Part shown: positions 17,510-26,187 of the stretch, piece after piece | How positions within the stretch are numbered: the stretch's first letter is position 1 | Layout: each line of letters opens with the position of its first letter | Source of the DNA: Bacteroidota bacterium | Lineage (GTDB): Bacteria > Bacteroidota > Bacteroidia > Flavobacteriales > Flavobacteriaceae | Direction of reading: 5' to 3' | NCBI GenBank assembly: GCA_020161455.1 | Contig: JAIUNZ010000001.1 | Span: 1-64,000 of the forward strand | Length of the DNA stretch: 64,000 nucleotides | The notes under the pieces: model-generated | What the model was told of the DNA's origin: nothing | Seen by the model: only the letters and a program-made list of their open reading frames with translations | Database searches by the model: none | Program-made: the position numbers and the translations under genes

Positions 17510-18767
17510 TTGGATAGAAAAATTATTTGGTATAATTCCTCATGTTTTAATTAAAAACAACGTTAAAGACACCTTAACTGTTTATTTGAGTCTTTTAATT
17601 AATCTATTGATTTTATGTATTATATCTTTTTTAATATTTTTTGTTTGCAGAAAAATATTAATTGGCATAATGACTGTCTTGGCCAGTAAAACAAAAACAA
17701 AATTTGATGATTTTTTAATAGCCAATAAAACGGCAAAATATGTTGCTTATCTAACACCCTTTTTATTCATTTATAAATCTGTTCCAGTAATTTTAGATAA
17801 TTTTGTTTACTGGGAAAACTTTTTTAATAAAGCTGTTAGAATATACATTATTATTCTTTCACTTTGGATTGTTAGAAGTATCCTAAAAGCTTTGCGGGAT
17901 TATTTAAAGCAAAAACCAAAATTCAGCGACAAACCTATTGATAGCTACATCCAAGTGATTATGATCATCCTTTGGATGTTTGGAATTGTTGTTATTATTT
18001 TTAAAATATTTGACATTGGAAAAGCTACTCTTTTTGGAACACTTGGAGCGGTTTCGGCAGTAATTTTATTAATATTTAGAGATATTATTTTAGGATTTGT
18101 TGCTAGTGTTCAAGTTTCTTTAAACGATATGGTTCGTATTGGCGATTGGATAACTTTTGACAAATTTGGAGCTGATGGTGATGTTATTGAAATAAATTTA
18201 GCCACTGTAAAAGTTAGAAATTTTGACAATACAACAACCACAATTCCTACTTATAGTTTAATCTCTGATTCATTTAGAAATTGGCGAGGAATGCTTGACT
18301 CAGATGGTCGGAGAATAAAACGATATATATTGATTAAGGCTAAATCTATTCGCTTTTTAAAAGAAGATGAACTTGAAACCTTGAAAAGTATTCAATTAAT
18401 TTCAAGTTATATAGACAACCGGCAACTCGAAATTAATAAATACAATACTCAAAACAATATTGATAAATCATTGATTATTAATGGAAGAAACATGACTAAT
18501 TTTGGTTTGTATAGAAAATACATTACAACTTATCTGCAAAATCATCCAGGTTTGAATAAAGAAATGCTGCTAATGTGTCGTCAATTGCAACCAACATCCC
18601 AAGGAATTCCTTTAGAGATTTATACATTTTCCAACGATAAACGATGGGAAAATTATGAACACATTATGGCAGATGTTTTTGATCATATTATTGCCGCTAC
18701 ACCATTTTTTGATTTAGAAATATTTGAATTGCCTTCGGATGGAAACCAAATTTATAATCCTGATTAA
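17502..18767 (+). CDS. MscS-family mechanosensitive ion channel (YbdG/MscM-like)
   Basis: A 421-residue inner-membrane channel. Five hydrophobic segments lie before the pore helix, which ends in LGAVSAVILLIFRDIILGF. The conserved beta-domain start follows (VRIGDWITFDKFGADGDV). The C-terminal domain is long, as in the YbdG branch, with RNWRGMLDSDGRRIKR. It should release solutes on hypo-osmotic shock. It overlaps DUF3817 by 8 bases and its end overlaps the convergent thioesterase gene by 4 bases. Confidence 0.9.
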   Translation: MYNWIEKLFGIIPHVLIKNNVKDTLTVYLSLLINLLILCIISFLIFFVCRKILIGIMTVLASKTKTKFDDFLIANKTAKYVAYLTPFLFIYKSVPVILDNFVYWENFFNKAVRIYIIILSLWIVRSILKALRDYLKQKPKFSDKPIDSYIQVIMIILWMFGIVVIIFKIFDIGKATLFGTLGAVSAVILLIFRDIILGFVASVQVSLNDMVRIGDWITFDKFGADGDVIEINLATVKVRNFDNTTTTIPTYSLISDSFRNWRGMLDSDGRRIKRYILIKAKSIRFLKEDELETLKSIQLISSYIDNRQLEINKYNTQNNIDKSLIINGRNMTNFGLYRKYITTYLQNHPGLNKEMLLMCRQLQPTSQGIPLEIYTFSNDKRWENYEHIMADVFDHIIAATPFFDLEIFELPSDGNQIYNPD

Positions 18768-19153
18768 TCATTAATTCTATCATTAATATACTCAATTTTT
18801 GTTTTTCCGTGAACAATTGGTTTTCCATCATCGCCCAATCCTACCATAGTAATAGAATCAATTGTAATAATAATTTCACGAGTCATCATATTTCGCACCT
18901 GACACATTAGTGTTATTGATGTTGTGCCAAAACGAACCACATCAATTCCTATTTCAACAATATCACCTTGACGTGCAGAACTCCTGAAATTAATTTCGGT
19001 CATGTGTTTTGTAACAACTTTATTATTTTGCAATTGAACAACAGAATACAATGCCAATTCTTCATCAATCCAAGCTAACAATCTACCACCAAACAAAGTA
19101 CTATTTGGATTTAAATCTTCGGGTTTTACCCATTTTCTAGTATGAAATCTCAT
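18764..19153 (-). CDS. Acyl-CoA thioesterase (hotdog fold)
   Basis: A 129-residue single-hotdog protein of the YciA/BACH type. Motifs are NPNSTLFGGRLLAWIDEELA, with the Asp of the catalytic region, and a central strand with NFRSSARQGDIVEI. It hydrolyses acyl-CoA to free acid and CoA. I take the ATG at 19153 (MRFHTRKWV) as the start. A longer frame from 19279 adds 42 hydrophobic, non-homologous residues and would run into the divergent ompA promoter at 19236-19265. Exact chain-length preference cannot be read. Confidence 0.9.
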   Translation of the reverse strand: MRFHTRKWVKPEDLNPNSTLFGGRLLAWIDEELALYSVVQLQNNKVVTKHMTEINFRSSARQGDIVEIGIDVVRFGTTSITLMCQVRNMMTREIIITIDSITMVGLGDDGKPIVHGKTKIEYINDRIND

Positions 19154-19235
19154 TTTATAATTATTTAAATTCAACTTTATAAAGCCGAAAATTTTGAAAA
19201 TTAATCCAAAAATACTCATATTGAAGCAAAAAAGA

Positions 19236-19265
19236 TTGTATTTTAAATGTAATACTATATATTTG
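19236..19265 (+). promoter_or_regulatory. Predicted promoter of the OmpA-family gene
   Basis: TTG (19236-19238), 19 bases, TATATTTG (19258-19265), an exact match to the Bacteroidetes consensus. The gene starts at 19305, giving a leader of about 35 nt. No Shine-Dalgarno sequence is present. Confidence 0.7.
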
Positions 19266-19304
19266 TAAAGTTTTAACATTTATTTAAATATTCAAATTTC
19301 GGTC

Positions 19305-20645
19305 ATGAAGAAAAACCTATTAGGATTAACTGTTTTTTTATTAACAACTCTTGTTTCTTTTGGACAAGAAACTAAAACAACAACAAAGGATAAAGAACTT
19401 ATTGAGGTTGAGCCAGATCAAGAAATCATATATGATACCTATAATAGATGGTCAATTGAAGCAACCGTTGGTCAAGCCAAAGGGATAAAGCCATTTGAAA
19501 CTGGATACTATTCTAGTGATCCTTCCAAATTGTTTGGTGGAATTCAAGCAAATTCTTTTGGTCTAGGTGGTAGATATATGCTTAGCCCAAAATTTGGTTT
19601 TAAACTTAGTTTCAATTATGATAAATTTACAAACCAAAAAGGAAGTGGTAGTTTAGACTTTGAAACTACAGAAATTCGCGGAAATTTTGAAGGAGTTATT
19701 AACGCTATTCGTCTTTTTAATATAGAAGAATCTGCCGGACGTTTTGGATTATTACTCCATGGAGGTATTCAAGTTTCTAGAATGAAATCAAATGTTTATG
19801 ATTTGAATGAATTAAACGGTGGATTGATAGTTGGTTTTTCGCCACAATTTAGAATTTTAAAAAATTTATCTCTTACCTCTGACGTAAGTATTCTTAATAA
19901 CTTTAGACAACATTTTAATTGGAATGGAACAAATTCAGATCCTGCAAACAACCTTTCAGGACAAATGGTTTCATTTAGTTTAGGTCTTTCTTATTCTTTT
20001 GGAAAAGATAAAATCCATGGCGATTGGGCTATTATTGAAGATAAGAGAACTAAAGAAATGAAAGAATTGGAAGGAAGAATTGGTGATATTGAAACATTAA
20101 TGAATGATACCGATAAAGACGGAGTACCTGATTATTTGGATGTTGAAAACAATTCGCTTGCAGGTGTAGCTGTTGATACTAAAGGTAGAATGATTGATAA
20201 AAATAACAATGGTGTTCCTGATGAATTAGAGAAATATATTGATAACTCTATCAACAACAACAATACTACTGTTGCCAACAATGTTAGCGATGGAATGGTA
20301 TTGAAATTAATAAATGATGGATATATTGCAGCTTATTTTGATAATGATAAACGTTTCCCTAATACGGGTTCTACTGATAATTTAGGATTTATATTAAATT
20401 ACTTGAAAACTAACGCAGGTAAGAACGTAGAAATCACTGGTTATGCAGATGAAATTGGTAAAACCGAGTACAATCAAAAACTTTCTAGCGATAGAGCTCA
20501 AAATGTTAAAAACATCTTAGTTAAAGCTGGAATAGACGCTTCAAGATTAATTATCAAAGCAAATGGAGTTGACGATTCTGTAGATAAAACTTCTGAGTAC
20601 GCTAGACGTTTAGTTAGAAAAGTAGTATTTAAAGTAACAAACTAA
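19305..20645 (+). CDS. OmpA family outer-membrane protein with TSP3-like calcium-binding repeats
   Basis: A 446-residue protein with signal peptide (1-20, ending VSFGQ), an N-terminal ~220-residue beta-barrel-like domain, a short linker with calcium-loop repeats (DTDKDGVPDYLD and a second at KNNNGVPDELE), and a C-terminal OmpA peptidoglycan-binding domain (GYADEIGKTEYNQKLSSDRA, with the NX2LSXXRA-like helix). It tethers the outer membrane to the cell wall and is typically abundant. A strong promoter and a strong terminator bracket it, so it is probably monocistronic. Confidence 0.92.
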   Translation: MKKNLLGLTVFLLTTLVSFGQETKTTTKDKELIEVEPDQEIIYDTYNRWSIEATVGQAKGIKPFETGYYSSDPSKLFGGIQANSFGLGGRYMLSPKFGFKLSFNYDKFTNQKGSGSLDFETTEIRGNFEGVINAIRLFNIEESAGRFGLLLHGGIQVSRMKSNVYDLNELNGGLIVGFSPQFRILKNLSLTSDVSILNNFRQHFNWNGTNSDPANNLSGQMVSFSLGLSYSFGKDKIHGDWAIIEDKRTKEMKELEGRIGDIETLMNDTDKDGVPDYLDVENNSLAGVAVDTKGRMIDKNNNGVPDELEKYIDNSINNNNTTVANNVSDGMVLKLINDGYIAAYFDNDKRFPNTGSTDNLGFILNYLKTNAGKNVEITGYADEIGKTEYNQKLSSDRAQNVKNILVKAGIDASRLIIKANGVDDSVDKTSEYARRLVRKVVFKVTN

Positions 20646-20674
20646 TATTAACAATTAGGTATTAATAACTTAAG

Positions 20675-20707
20675 AAATCCTCTGTGTTGAACAGAGGATT
20701 TTTTTTT
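20675..20707 (+). terminator. Terminator after the OmpA-family gene
   Basis: AAATCCTCTGT (20675-20685), loop GTTGA, ACAGAGGATTT (20691-20701), then a run of T. The perfect 11-bp stem overlaps a spurious TTG start (20684) for the next frame, which supports the ATG at 20729. Confidence 0.9.
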
Positions 20708-20728
20708 ACCTTTAAAAGAAAAACAATC

Positions 20729-21148
20729 ATGGAAAATAGAGACTCAAATATACTTTTGTTAAGAGGCGAAGTTATTGGATCAATTAGTGAAACTACTTCA
20801 ACTGATGAAATTTTTCAAAACAGAACTTTAAGGCCAATTTTTAAAACTCAAAACGACCTGTTCGTTGCTGTTTTTAATAATTATGCCGTAAAACAAAAAA
20901 ATGTTTTTTTTAATTTATCTCCTGAGAAAAAAATGACTTATATTGAAAATGTTATTCAACGCGATATTAAATTTAGAAACTCTCTAAAAGGAATAGTCAT
21001 AGGTTTATTTACTATTGAAGAATATAACGAATATATTCAAAACTCATCTAATTTAAATAAACGCATGATGAACATGCTGATAGAACGTTTAAAAAGCCAA
21101 GTTTTACTTCTTGAAAGTAAAGATTATGATTCTAGAGCAACAGTTTAA
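20729..21148 (+). CDS. Conserved small protein of unknown function
   Basis: A 139-residue cytoplasmic protein starting at ATG 20729 (MENRDSNILLLRGEV). It is rich in Asn, Lys and Ile, without signal peptide or transmembrane helix. The C-terminal half (SSNLNKRMMNMLIERLKSQV) is a likely amphipathic helix. The look is of a conserved Flavobacteriia family, sometimes labelled glyoxalase in annotations, but no glyoxalase metal ligands are evident. I assign no function. Confidence 0.75.
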   Translation: MENRDSNILLLRGEVIGSISETTSTDEIFQNRTLRPIFKTQNDLFVAVFNNYAVKQKNVFFNLSPEKKMTYIENVIQRDIKFRNSLKGIVIGLFTIEEYNEYIQNSSNLNKRMMNMLIERLKSQVLLLESKDYDSRATV

Positions 21149-21578
21149 AGGCTTTTAAAACTTTATTGCTATAATTTGATTCGTTTTATTTATTGTGGAT
21201 AACTAAAAATCTAACCCTAATTTTCCTCTTTTTTCATAAAATCTTCAATAATAATTGTTGTTATTAAAAACTCTAGGAATTTCTATTGTTTGTGAGATAG
21301 AGCTTTTTTAGAAAAGGTAGAATCGCTGCCAACAACTTTGCCATAAAATTGCATCTGGAATATTCACAATTTATGCTTGACTAGTAATTCCAGCAAAATA
21401 AAAACCAAAAAGATGTACAGTTTTTTTCTTAAAAAATGTTTTGATATTCAAATATATATTAAAAAGCGATACCTTACATTTTCTTAAAAATAGTGTTTTT
21501 ACACTATAAAAAACCATCCTTTACCAATACTTAACCAACAATCAAACACAACAATTAGATAAAATTTAACGTATATAG
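21149..21578. other. AT-rich intergenic region, no gene assigned
   Basis: About 430 bases between the small conserved protein and the MarR operator. On the minus strand near 21297-21365 a 23-codon ATG frame reads plausibly (MQFYGKVVGSDSTFSKKALS) but stops at once, so it may be a decayed or chance frame. No RNA gene or insertion sequence was recognised. Confidence 0.35.
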
Positions 21579-21610
21579 TATGCGTGCATAATAAATTTTC
21601 ACTATCTTTG
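21576..21610 (+). promoter_or_regulatory. Promoter with probable MarR operator, fad operon
   Basis: A -7 box TATCTTTG lies at 21603-21610, 20 bases before the marR ATG at 21630. Where the -33 TTG is expected there is an inverted repeat, TATGC-GT-GCATA (21579-21590), with further matched flanking bases (TA at 21576-21577 and 21592-21593). A palindrome overlapping the -33 region just upstream of a MarR gene is the usual position for an autorepressing operator. Confidence 0.6.
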
Positions 21611-21629
21611 AATTCGTTATCAAAAATCA

Positions 21630-22061
21630 ATGAAAGAAAAAACAATCGACTACATACTTCGCGCCACATGGCAAGCAGTAGCTAGAATGTATAACGAAGA
21701 AGCCTCAAAGTTTGAAGGTTCAATGGCAATCGGCTTTGCGCTTCTGAGCATCGACAAAGAACTAGGAACACCATCGAGTGCTATAAGTAACCGAATGGGT
21801 ATGGAACCAACTTCTTTAACAAGAACACTAAAGACATTAGAAGAAAAAGGACTAATCACCCGAAAGAAGAACCCCGAAGACGGTCGTGGTGTATTGGTTT
21901 ACCTGACTCCATTAGGAAAACAGATGAGAGAGCAAAGTAAAATAACGGTTTTAAAATTCAATGAAGCAATTAAGGACAAGATTTCAGAAGAAAAACTAAA
22001 CCACTTCATAGAAGTAGCAGAAATAATAAACGAACTTATCACAGAAAAGAAGATATTTTAA
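21630..22061 (+). CDS. MarR family transcriptional regulator of the beta-oxidation operon
   Basis: A 143-residue winged-helix protein. The recognition helix region is SAISNRMGMEPTSLTRTLKTL (about residues 51-71) and the wing is KNPEDGRGVLVYLTPLG with the conserved D-x-R-G. As first gene of an operon with three fatty-acid degradation enzymes, it probably represses it and is released by an acyl-CoA. The inverted repeat at 21579-21590 is the likely binding site. The next gene starts 17 bases later. Confidence 0.9.
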   Translation: MKEKTIDYILRATWQAVARMYNEEASKFEGSMAIGFALLSIDKELGTPSSAISNRMGMEPTSLTRTLKTLEEKGLITRKKNPEDGRGVLVYLTPLGKQMREQSKITVLKFNEAIKDKISEEKLNHFIEVAEIINELITEKKIF

Positions 22062-22078
22062 ATACTAAAAATATAAAC

Positions 22079-24469
22079 ATGAAAAGAGTACTAAAAAAAG
22101 TGGCAGTAATAGGTTCTGGAATAATGGGTTCTGGCATTGCCTGCCATTTTGCTAACATCGGATTAGAAGTATTGCTTTTGGATATTATTCCAAATGCCTT
22201 AACCGAAACCGAAGAAAAGAAAGGATTAACGTTAGAGAGCAAAGCTGTTCGCAACCGTTTAGTAAACGACCATTTAGCGAATGCTCTAAAATCAAATCCT
22301 TCACCAATATACAGCAAGAAGTTTGCCAACCGAATAACAACAGGGAACACAACAGATGATATGACGAAAATCGTCAACTACGATTGGATTATAGAAGTAG
22401 TGGTAGAACGTTTAGACATCAAAAAACTGGTATTCGAACAAATAGATAAATATAGAAAACCCGGAACTTTAGTTACTTCAAACACATCTGGTATTCCAAT
22501 TCATTTTATGAGTGAAGGTCGTAGCGATGACTTCCAACAGCATTTCTGTGGTACGCACTTCTTCAATCCTGCGCGTTATTTAAAGTTGTTTGAAATCATT
22601 CCAGGACCAAAAACATCACAAGAAGTTCTTGATTTCTTGTTTGATTATGGTAGTAAGTTTTTAGGCAAAACATCCGTTATCGCAAAAGATACTCCTGCTT
22701 TTATTGGAAACCGTATTGGTATTTTCGGTATTCAAAGCCTTTTCCATTTAGTGAAAGAAATGGATTTAACGGTTGAAGAAGTAGATAAATTAACTGGTCC
22801 GGTTATTGGTCGTCCAAAGTCAGCTACTTTTAGAACGGTTGATGTGGTTGGATTGGATACTTTAGTTCATGTTGCCAATGGTATTTATGACAACTGTCTA
22901 AATGATGAAGCACATGAATTGTTTAAACTTCCTGACTTCATCAATAAGATGATGGAAAACAAATGGCTAGGAAGTAAAACGGGACAAGGTTTCTATAAAA
23001 AAGTAGGGAAAGAAATCTTAACCCTAGACTTAAACACCTTAGAATACAGAGCAAATAAAAGAGCATCCTTTGCCACACTCGAATTAACTAAAACTATTGA
23101 CAAACCTATTGACCGATTCAAGGTATTAGTGAAAGGAAAAGACAAAGCTGGAGAATTTTACAGAAAGAACTTCGCTGCAATGTTTGCCTACGTTTCCAAT
23201 CGTGTTCCTGAAATAACCGATGACTTCTACAAGATAGATGATGCTATGAAGGCTGGTTTCGGTTGGGAGAACGGTCCGTTCGAAATTTGGGATGCCATTG
23301 GTGTTCAAAAAGGAATAGAATTAATGGATGCCGAAGGACTAAAACCTGCCGCTTGGATTGGAGATATGATCGCTTCAGGTAACACTTCGTTCTATACTGT
23401 AAAAGAAGGGAATACCTACTTCTACTCTATCGCTACAAAAACACAAGTTAAAGTACCAGGACAAGACAGTTTCATTATATTAAACAACATCCGCGAGAGT
23501 CAAAAAGTATGGAGCAACAGCGGCGTAGTAATAGAGCATTTAGGCGATGGTATCCTTAACCTAGAATTTCAATCCAAGATGAACACCATTGGTGGCGATG
23601 TCTTAGCAGGAATCAACAAAGCCATCGACCTTGCCGAAAAAGAATACAGCGGATTAGTCATCGGTAACCAAGCTGCTAATTTCTCGGTTGGAGCCAATAT
23701 CGGAATGATATTCATGATGGCAGTAGAGCAAGAATACGATGAATTGAATATGGCAATCAAAATGTTCCAAGACACCATGATGCGAGTACGCTACTCTTCA
23801 ATTCCAGTAGTTGTTGCACCTCATGGAATGACACTTGGTGGTGGTTGTGAAATGACATTACATGCAGACAAAGTTATTGCTGCTGCCGAAAGTTATATTG
23901 GTCTTGTTGAATTTGGAGTTGGAGTAATTCCTGGCGGTGGTGGTTCTAAAGAAATGGCGCTTCGTGCTTCCGATTTATTCCGCAAGAACGACGTCGAATT
24001 AAACGTTCTTCAAGAGTATTTCTTAACCGTAGCTATGGCAAAAGTTTCTACTTCAGCTTATGAAGCTTATGATTTAGGCATACTTCAACATGGAAAAGAC
24101 ATCGTAGTAGTCAATAAAGACAGACAACTTGCCGAAGCTAAGAAACATGCTTTACTAATGGCTGAAGCTGGTTACACACAACCTATCAAGAGAACTGACG
24201 TTAAGGTTTTAGGAAAACAAGCATTGGGAATGTTCTTAGTAGGAACCGACCAAATGGAAGCTGGAAAATACATCTCCGAACATGATAAGAAGATTGCCAA
24301 CAAACTAGCCTATGTCATGGCAGGTGGTGATTTATCAGAACCAACACTAGTAAGCGAACAATACTTATTAGACCTTGAAAGAGAAGCGTTTTTAAGCTTG
24401 TGTACCGAAAGAAAAACATTGGAACGCATCCAATTTATGTTAACGAAAGGGAAGCCTTTGAGAAATTAG
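22079..24469 (+). CDS. 3-hydroxyacyl-CoA dehydrogenase / enoyl-CoA hydratase (FadN type)
   Basis: A 796-residue bifunctional beta-oxidation enzyme. The N-terminal half is an NAD-binding 3-hydroxyacyl-CoA dehydrogenase: Rossmann motif GSGIMGSGIA near residue 12, and CGTHFFNPARYLKLFEI with the catalytic His. A second HCDH C-terminal domain follows. From about 470 there is an enoyl-CoA hydratase/crotonase domain with GGGCEMTLHAD and the oxyanion-hole region VGVIPGGGGSKE. The order HCDH-then-hydratase is that of Bacillus FadN, the reverse of E. coli FadB. Followed by thiolase and acyl-CoA dehydrogenase, the set equals a fadNAE operon. Confidence 0.92.
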   Translation: MKRVLKKVAVIGSGIMGSGIACHFANIGLEVLLLDIIPNALTETEEKKGLTLESKAVRNRLVNDHLANALKSNPSPIYSKKFANRITTGNTTDDMTKIVNYDWIIEVVVERLDIKKLVFEQIDKYRKPGTLVTSNTSGIPIHFMSEGRSDDFQQHFCGTHFFNPARYLKLFEIIPGPKTSQEVLDFLFDYGSKFLGKTSVIAKDTPAFIGNRIGIFGIQSLFHLVKEMDLTVEEVDKLTGPVIGRPKSATFRTVDVVGLDTLVHVANGIYDNCLNDEAHELFKLPDFINKMMENKWLGSKTGQGFYKKVGKEILTLDLNTLEYRANKRASFATLELTKTIDKPIDRFKVLVKGKDKAGEFYRKNFAAMFAYVSNRVPEITDDFYKIDDAMKAGFGWENGPFEIWDAIGVQKGIELMDAEGLKPAAWIGDMIASGNTSFYTVKEGNTYFYSIATKTQVKVPGQDSFIILNNIRESQKVWSNSGVVIEHLGDGILNLEFQSKMNTIGGDVLAGINKAIDLAEKEYSGLVIGNQAANFSVGANIGMIFMMAVEQEYDELNMAIKMFQDTMMRVRYSSIPVVVAPHGMTLGGGCEMTLHADKVIAAAESYIGLVEFGVGVIPGGGGSKEMALRASDLFRKNDVELNVLQEYFLTVAMAKVSTSAYEAYDLGILQHGKDIVVVNKDRQLAEAKKHALLMAEAGYTQPIKRTDVKVLGKQALGMFLVGTDQMEAGKYISEHDKKIANKLAYVMAGGDLSEPTLVSEQYLLDLEREAFLSLCTERKTLERIQFMLTKGKPLRN

Positions 24470-24489
24470 TATTAAGACTGAAGTATTAA

Positions 24490-24519
24490 GTATTAAGATT
24501 TGAGTATTAAGAATTAAGA
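24490..24519 (+). repeat. Left 30-bp inverted repeat flanking the four-helix-bundle gene
   Basis: This 30-base stretch of TATTAAG-like units is the exact reverse complement of 24945-24974. Additional TATTAAG units precede it from 24470. Confidence 0.9.
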
Positions 24520-24532
24520 TATAAAAAAGAGT

Positions 24533-24889
24533 ATGCATAATTTTGAAAAATTAAAGATATGGCAGAAAGCAATGGATATTGCAGTTAATGTTTATACTAT
24601 TTCGCTTTTATTACCTAATGACGAAAAATTCAATTTAATACATCAAATAAAAAAATGTGCAGTGTCTATTCCTTCCAATATTGCAGAAGGTTCTGGACGA
24701 AATCACAATAAAGAATTCATCCAATTTTTAGGAATAGCAAACGGTTCTACATTTGAATTAATAACACAATTAATACTAGCAAAAAGATTAAATCTAGTAA
24801 CGGAAGATAGTGTACAACCGATAATAAACCAATTAGTAGAAGTTTCAAATATGAATTTCTCGTTTCAAAAAACATTAAAAACAAATTAA
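24533..24889 (+). CDS. Four-helix-bundle protein (23S rRNA intervening-sequence family, TIGR02436)
   Basis: A 118-residue helical protein with the family hallmarks KLKIWQKAMDIA at the N-terminus and CAVSIPSNIAEGSGR in the centre. Members were first found encoded in 23S rRNA intervening sequences and are widespread as stand-alone genes in Bacteroidetes; the biochemical role is unclear. It sits inside the fatty-acid oxidation operon between hydratase and thiolase, framed by 30-bp perfect inverted repeats, which suggests it arrived as a small mobile unit. Family call firm, role unknown. Confidence 0.9.
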   Translation: MHNFEKLKIWQKAMDIAVNVYTISLLLPNDEKFNLIHQIKKCAVSIPSNIAEGSGRNHNKEFIQFLGIANGSTFELITQLILAKRLNLVTEDSVQPIINQLVEVSNMNFSFQKTLKTN

Positions 24890-24944
24890 TATTAATAAAA
24901 AGTCTTATTACTTAATACTCTAATCTTGATGCAAAAAGTTAAAG

Positions 24945-24974
24945 TCTTAATTCTTAATACTCAAATCTTAATAC
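24945..24974 (-). repeat. Right 30-bp inverted repeat flanking the four-helix-bundle gene
   Basis: Exact reverse complement of 24490-24519. Further degenerate copies of the same unit lie at 24902-24930, so the arm is itself a small array. Confidence 0.9.
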
Positions 24975-24985
24975 CATAAAAATTT

Positions 24986-26167
24986 ATGAAAACAGCATAT
25001 ATAGTAAAAGCATACAGAACAGCCGTAGGTAAAGCTCCAAAAGGGGTATTCCGTTTTAAACGACCAGATGAATTAGCCGCAGAAACCATTCAACACCTGA
25101 TGAATGAACTACCTGATTTCGACAAAACACGTATTGACGATGTTATGGTAGGAAATGCAATGCCTGAGGCTGAACAAGGTTTAAACATGGGAAGATTAAT
25201 CTCTTTAATGAGTTTAAAAGTGACTGATGTACCAGGTGTAACGGTTAACAGATACTGCGCCTCTGGTCTAGAAACCATTGGTATGGCAACAGCTAAAATC
25301 CAAAGTGGTATGGCAAATTGCATCATTGCGGGTGGTGCCGAAAGTATGTCGTTCATTCCAATGGGCGGATACAAACCAACGCCTGACTATGCCGTAGCAA
25401 AAGAAGGAAATGAAGACTATTATTGGGGAATGGGTTTAACGGCTGAAGCAGTCGCAAATCAATACAATGTTTCCCGTGAAGACCAAGATGAGTTTGCGTT
25501 TCATTCACATCAAAAAGCATTGAAAGCACAAGCAGAAGGTAAATTTGACAAACAAATTGTTCCCATTACGGTAGAACAAACTTTCATCAACGAAAGTGGT
25601 AAAAAAGAAACAAAATCCTATACGGTAACTAAAGATGAAGGCCCAAGAGCAGGAACTTCTATTGAAGCTTTGGCAGGTTTAAGACCAGTATTTGCCGCTA
25701 ATGGTAGTGTAACCGCTGGAAACTCCTCTCAAATGAGTGATGGAGCGGCTTTTGTAATGATTATGAGTGAAGAAATGGTAAAGGAGTTAAACTTAACGCC
25801 TATTGCTCGCTTAGTAAATTTTGCATCAGCTGGTGTTGAACCTCGTATTATGGGAATTGGTCCTGTAAAAGCTATTCCAAAAGCCTTAAAACAAGCAGGA
25901 ATGAGTATAAAAGACATTGAACTAATTGAGTTAAACGAAGCCTTTGCATCACAATCATTAGCTGTAATTAGAGCTTTAAACCTAAATCCCGAAATCATTA
26001 ACGTAAATGGTGGTGCAATCGCATTAGGTCATCCATTAGGTTGCACAGGAGCCAAACTATCAGTGCAATTATTTGACGAAATGAAACGCAGAGGAAACAA
26101 ATATGGAATGGTAACCATGTGCGTAGGAACAGGTCAAGGTGCCGCTGGTATTTATGAATTACTATAA
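24986..26167 (+). CDS. Acetyl-CoA C-acyltransferase (thiolase, FadA type)
   Basis: A 393-residue thiolase. The nucleophilic Cys lies in VNRYCASGLETI near residue 91. The other active-site blocks are NGGAIALGHPLGCTGAK and the C-terminal CVGTGQGAAG with the second Cys. It carries out the last step of beta-oxidation, thiolysis of 3-ketoacyl-CoA. It sits between the FadN-like enzyme and the acyl-CoA dehydrogenase; the start is close to the right arm of the inserted repeat, but the reading frame is intact. Confidence 0.93.
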   Translation: MKTAYIVKAYRTAVGKAPKGVFRFKRPDELAAETIQHLMNELPDFDKTRIDDVMVGNAMPEAEQGLNMGRLISLMSLKVTDVPGVTVNRYCASGLETIGMATAKIQSGMANCIIAGGAESMSFIPMGGYKPTPDYAVAKEGNEDYYWGMGLTAEAVANQYNVSREDQDEFAFHSHQKALKAQAEGKFDKQIVPITVEQTFINESGKKETKSYTVTKDEGPRAGTSIEALAGLRPVFAANGSVTAGNSSQMSDGAAFVMIMSEEMVKELNLTPIARLVNFASAGVEPRIMGIGPVKAIPKALKQAGMSIKDIELIELNEAFASQSLAVIRALNLNPEIINVNGGAIALGHPLGCTGAKLSVQLFDEMKRRGNKYGMVTMCVGTGQGAAGIYELL

Positions 26168-26187
26168 TTAATAATAAAACTATAAAA

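Noticed and set aside
18764-19279. Long form of the thioesterase starting at 19279
   Set aside because: The extra 42 residues are hydrophobic, unlike the family, and the start would lie within the divergent ompA promoter region; ATG 19153 fits the hotdog N-terminus.
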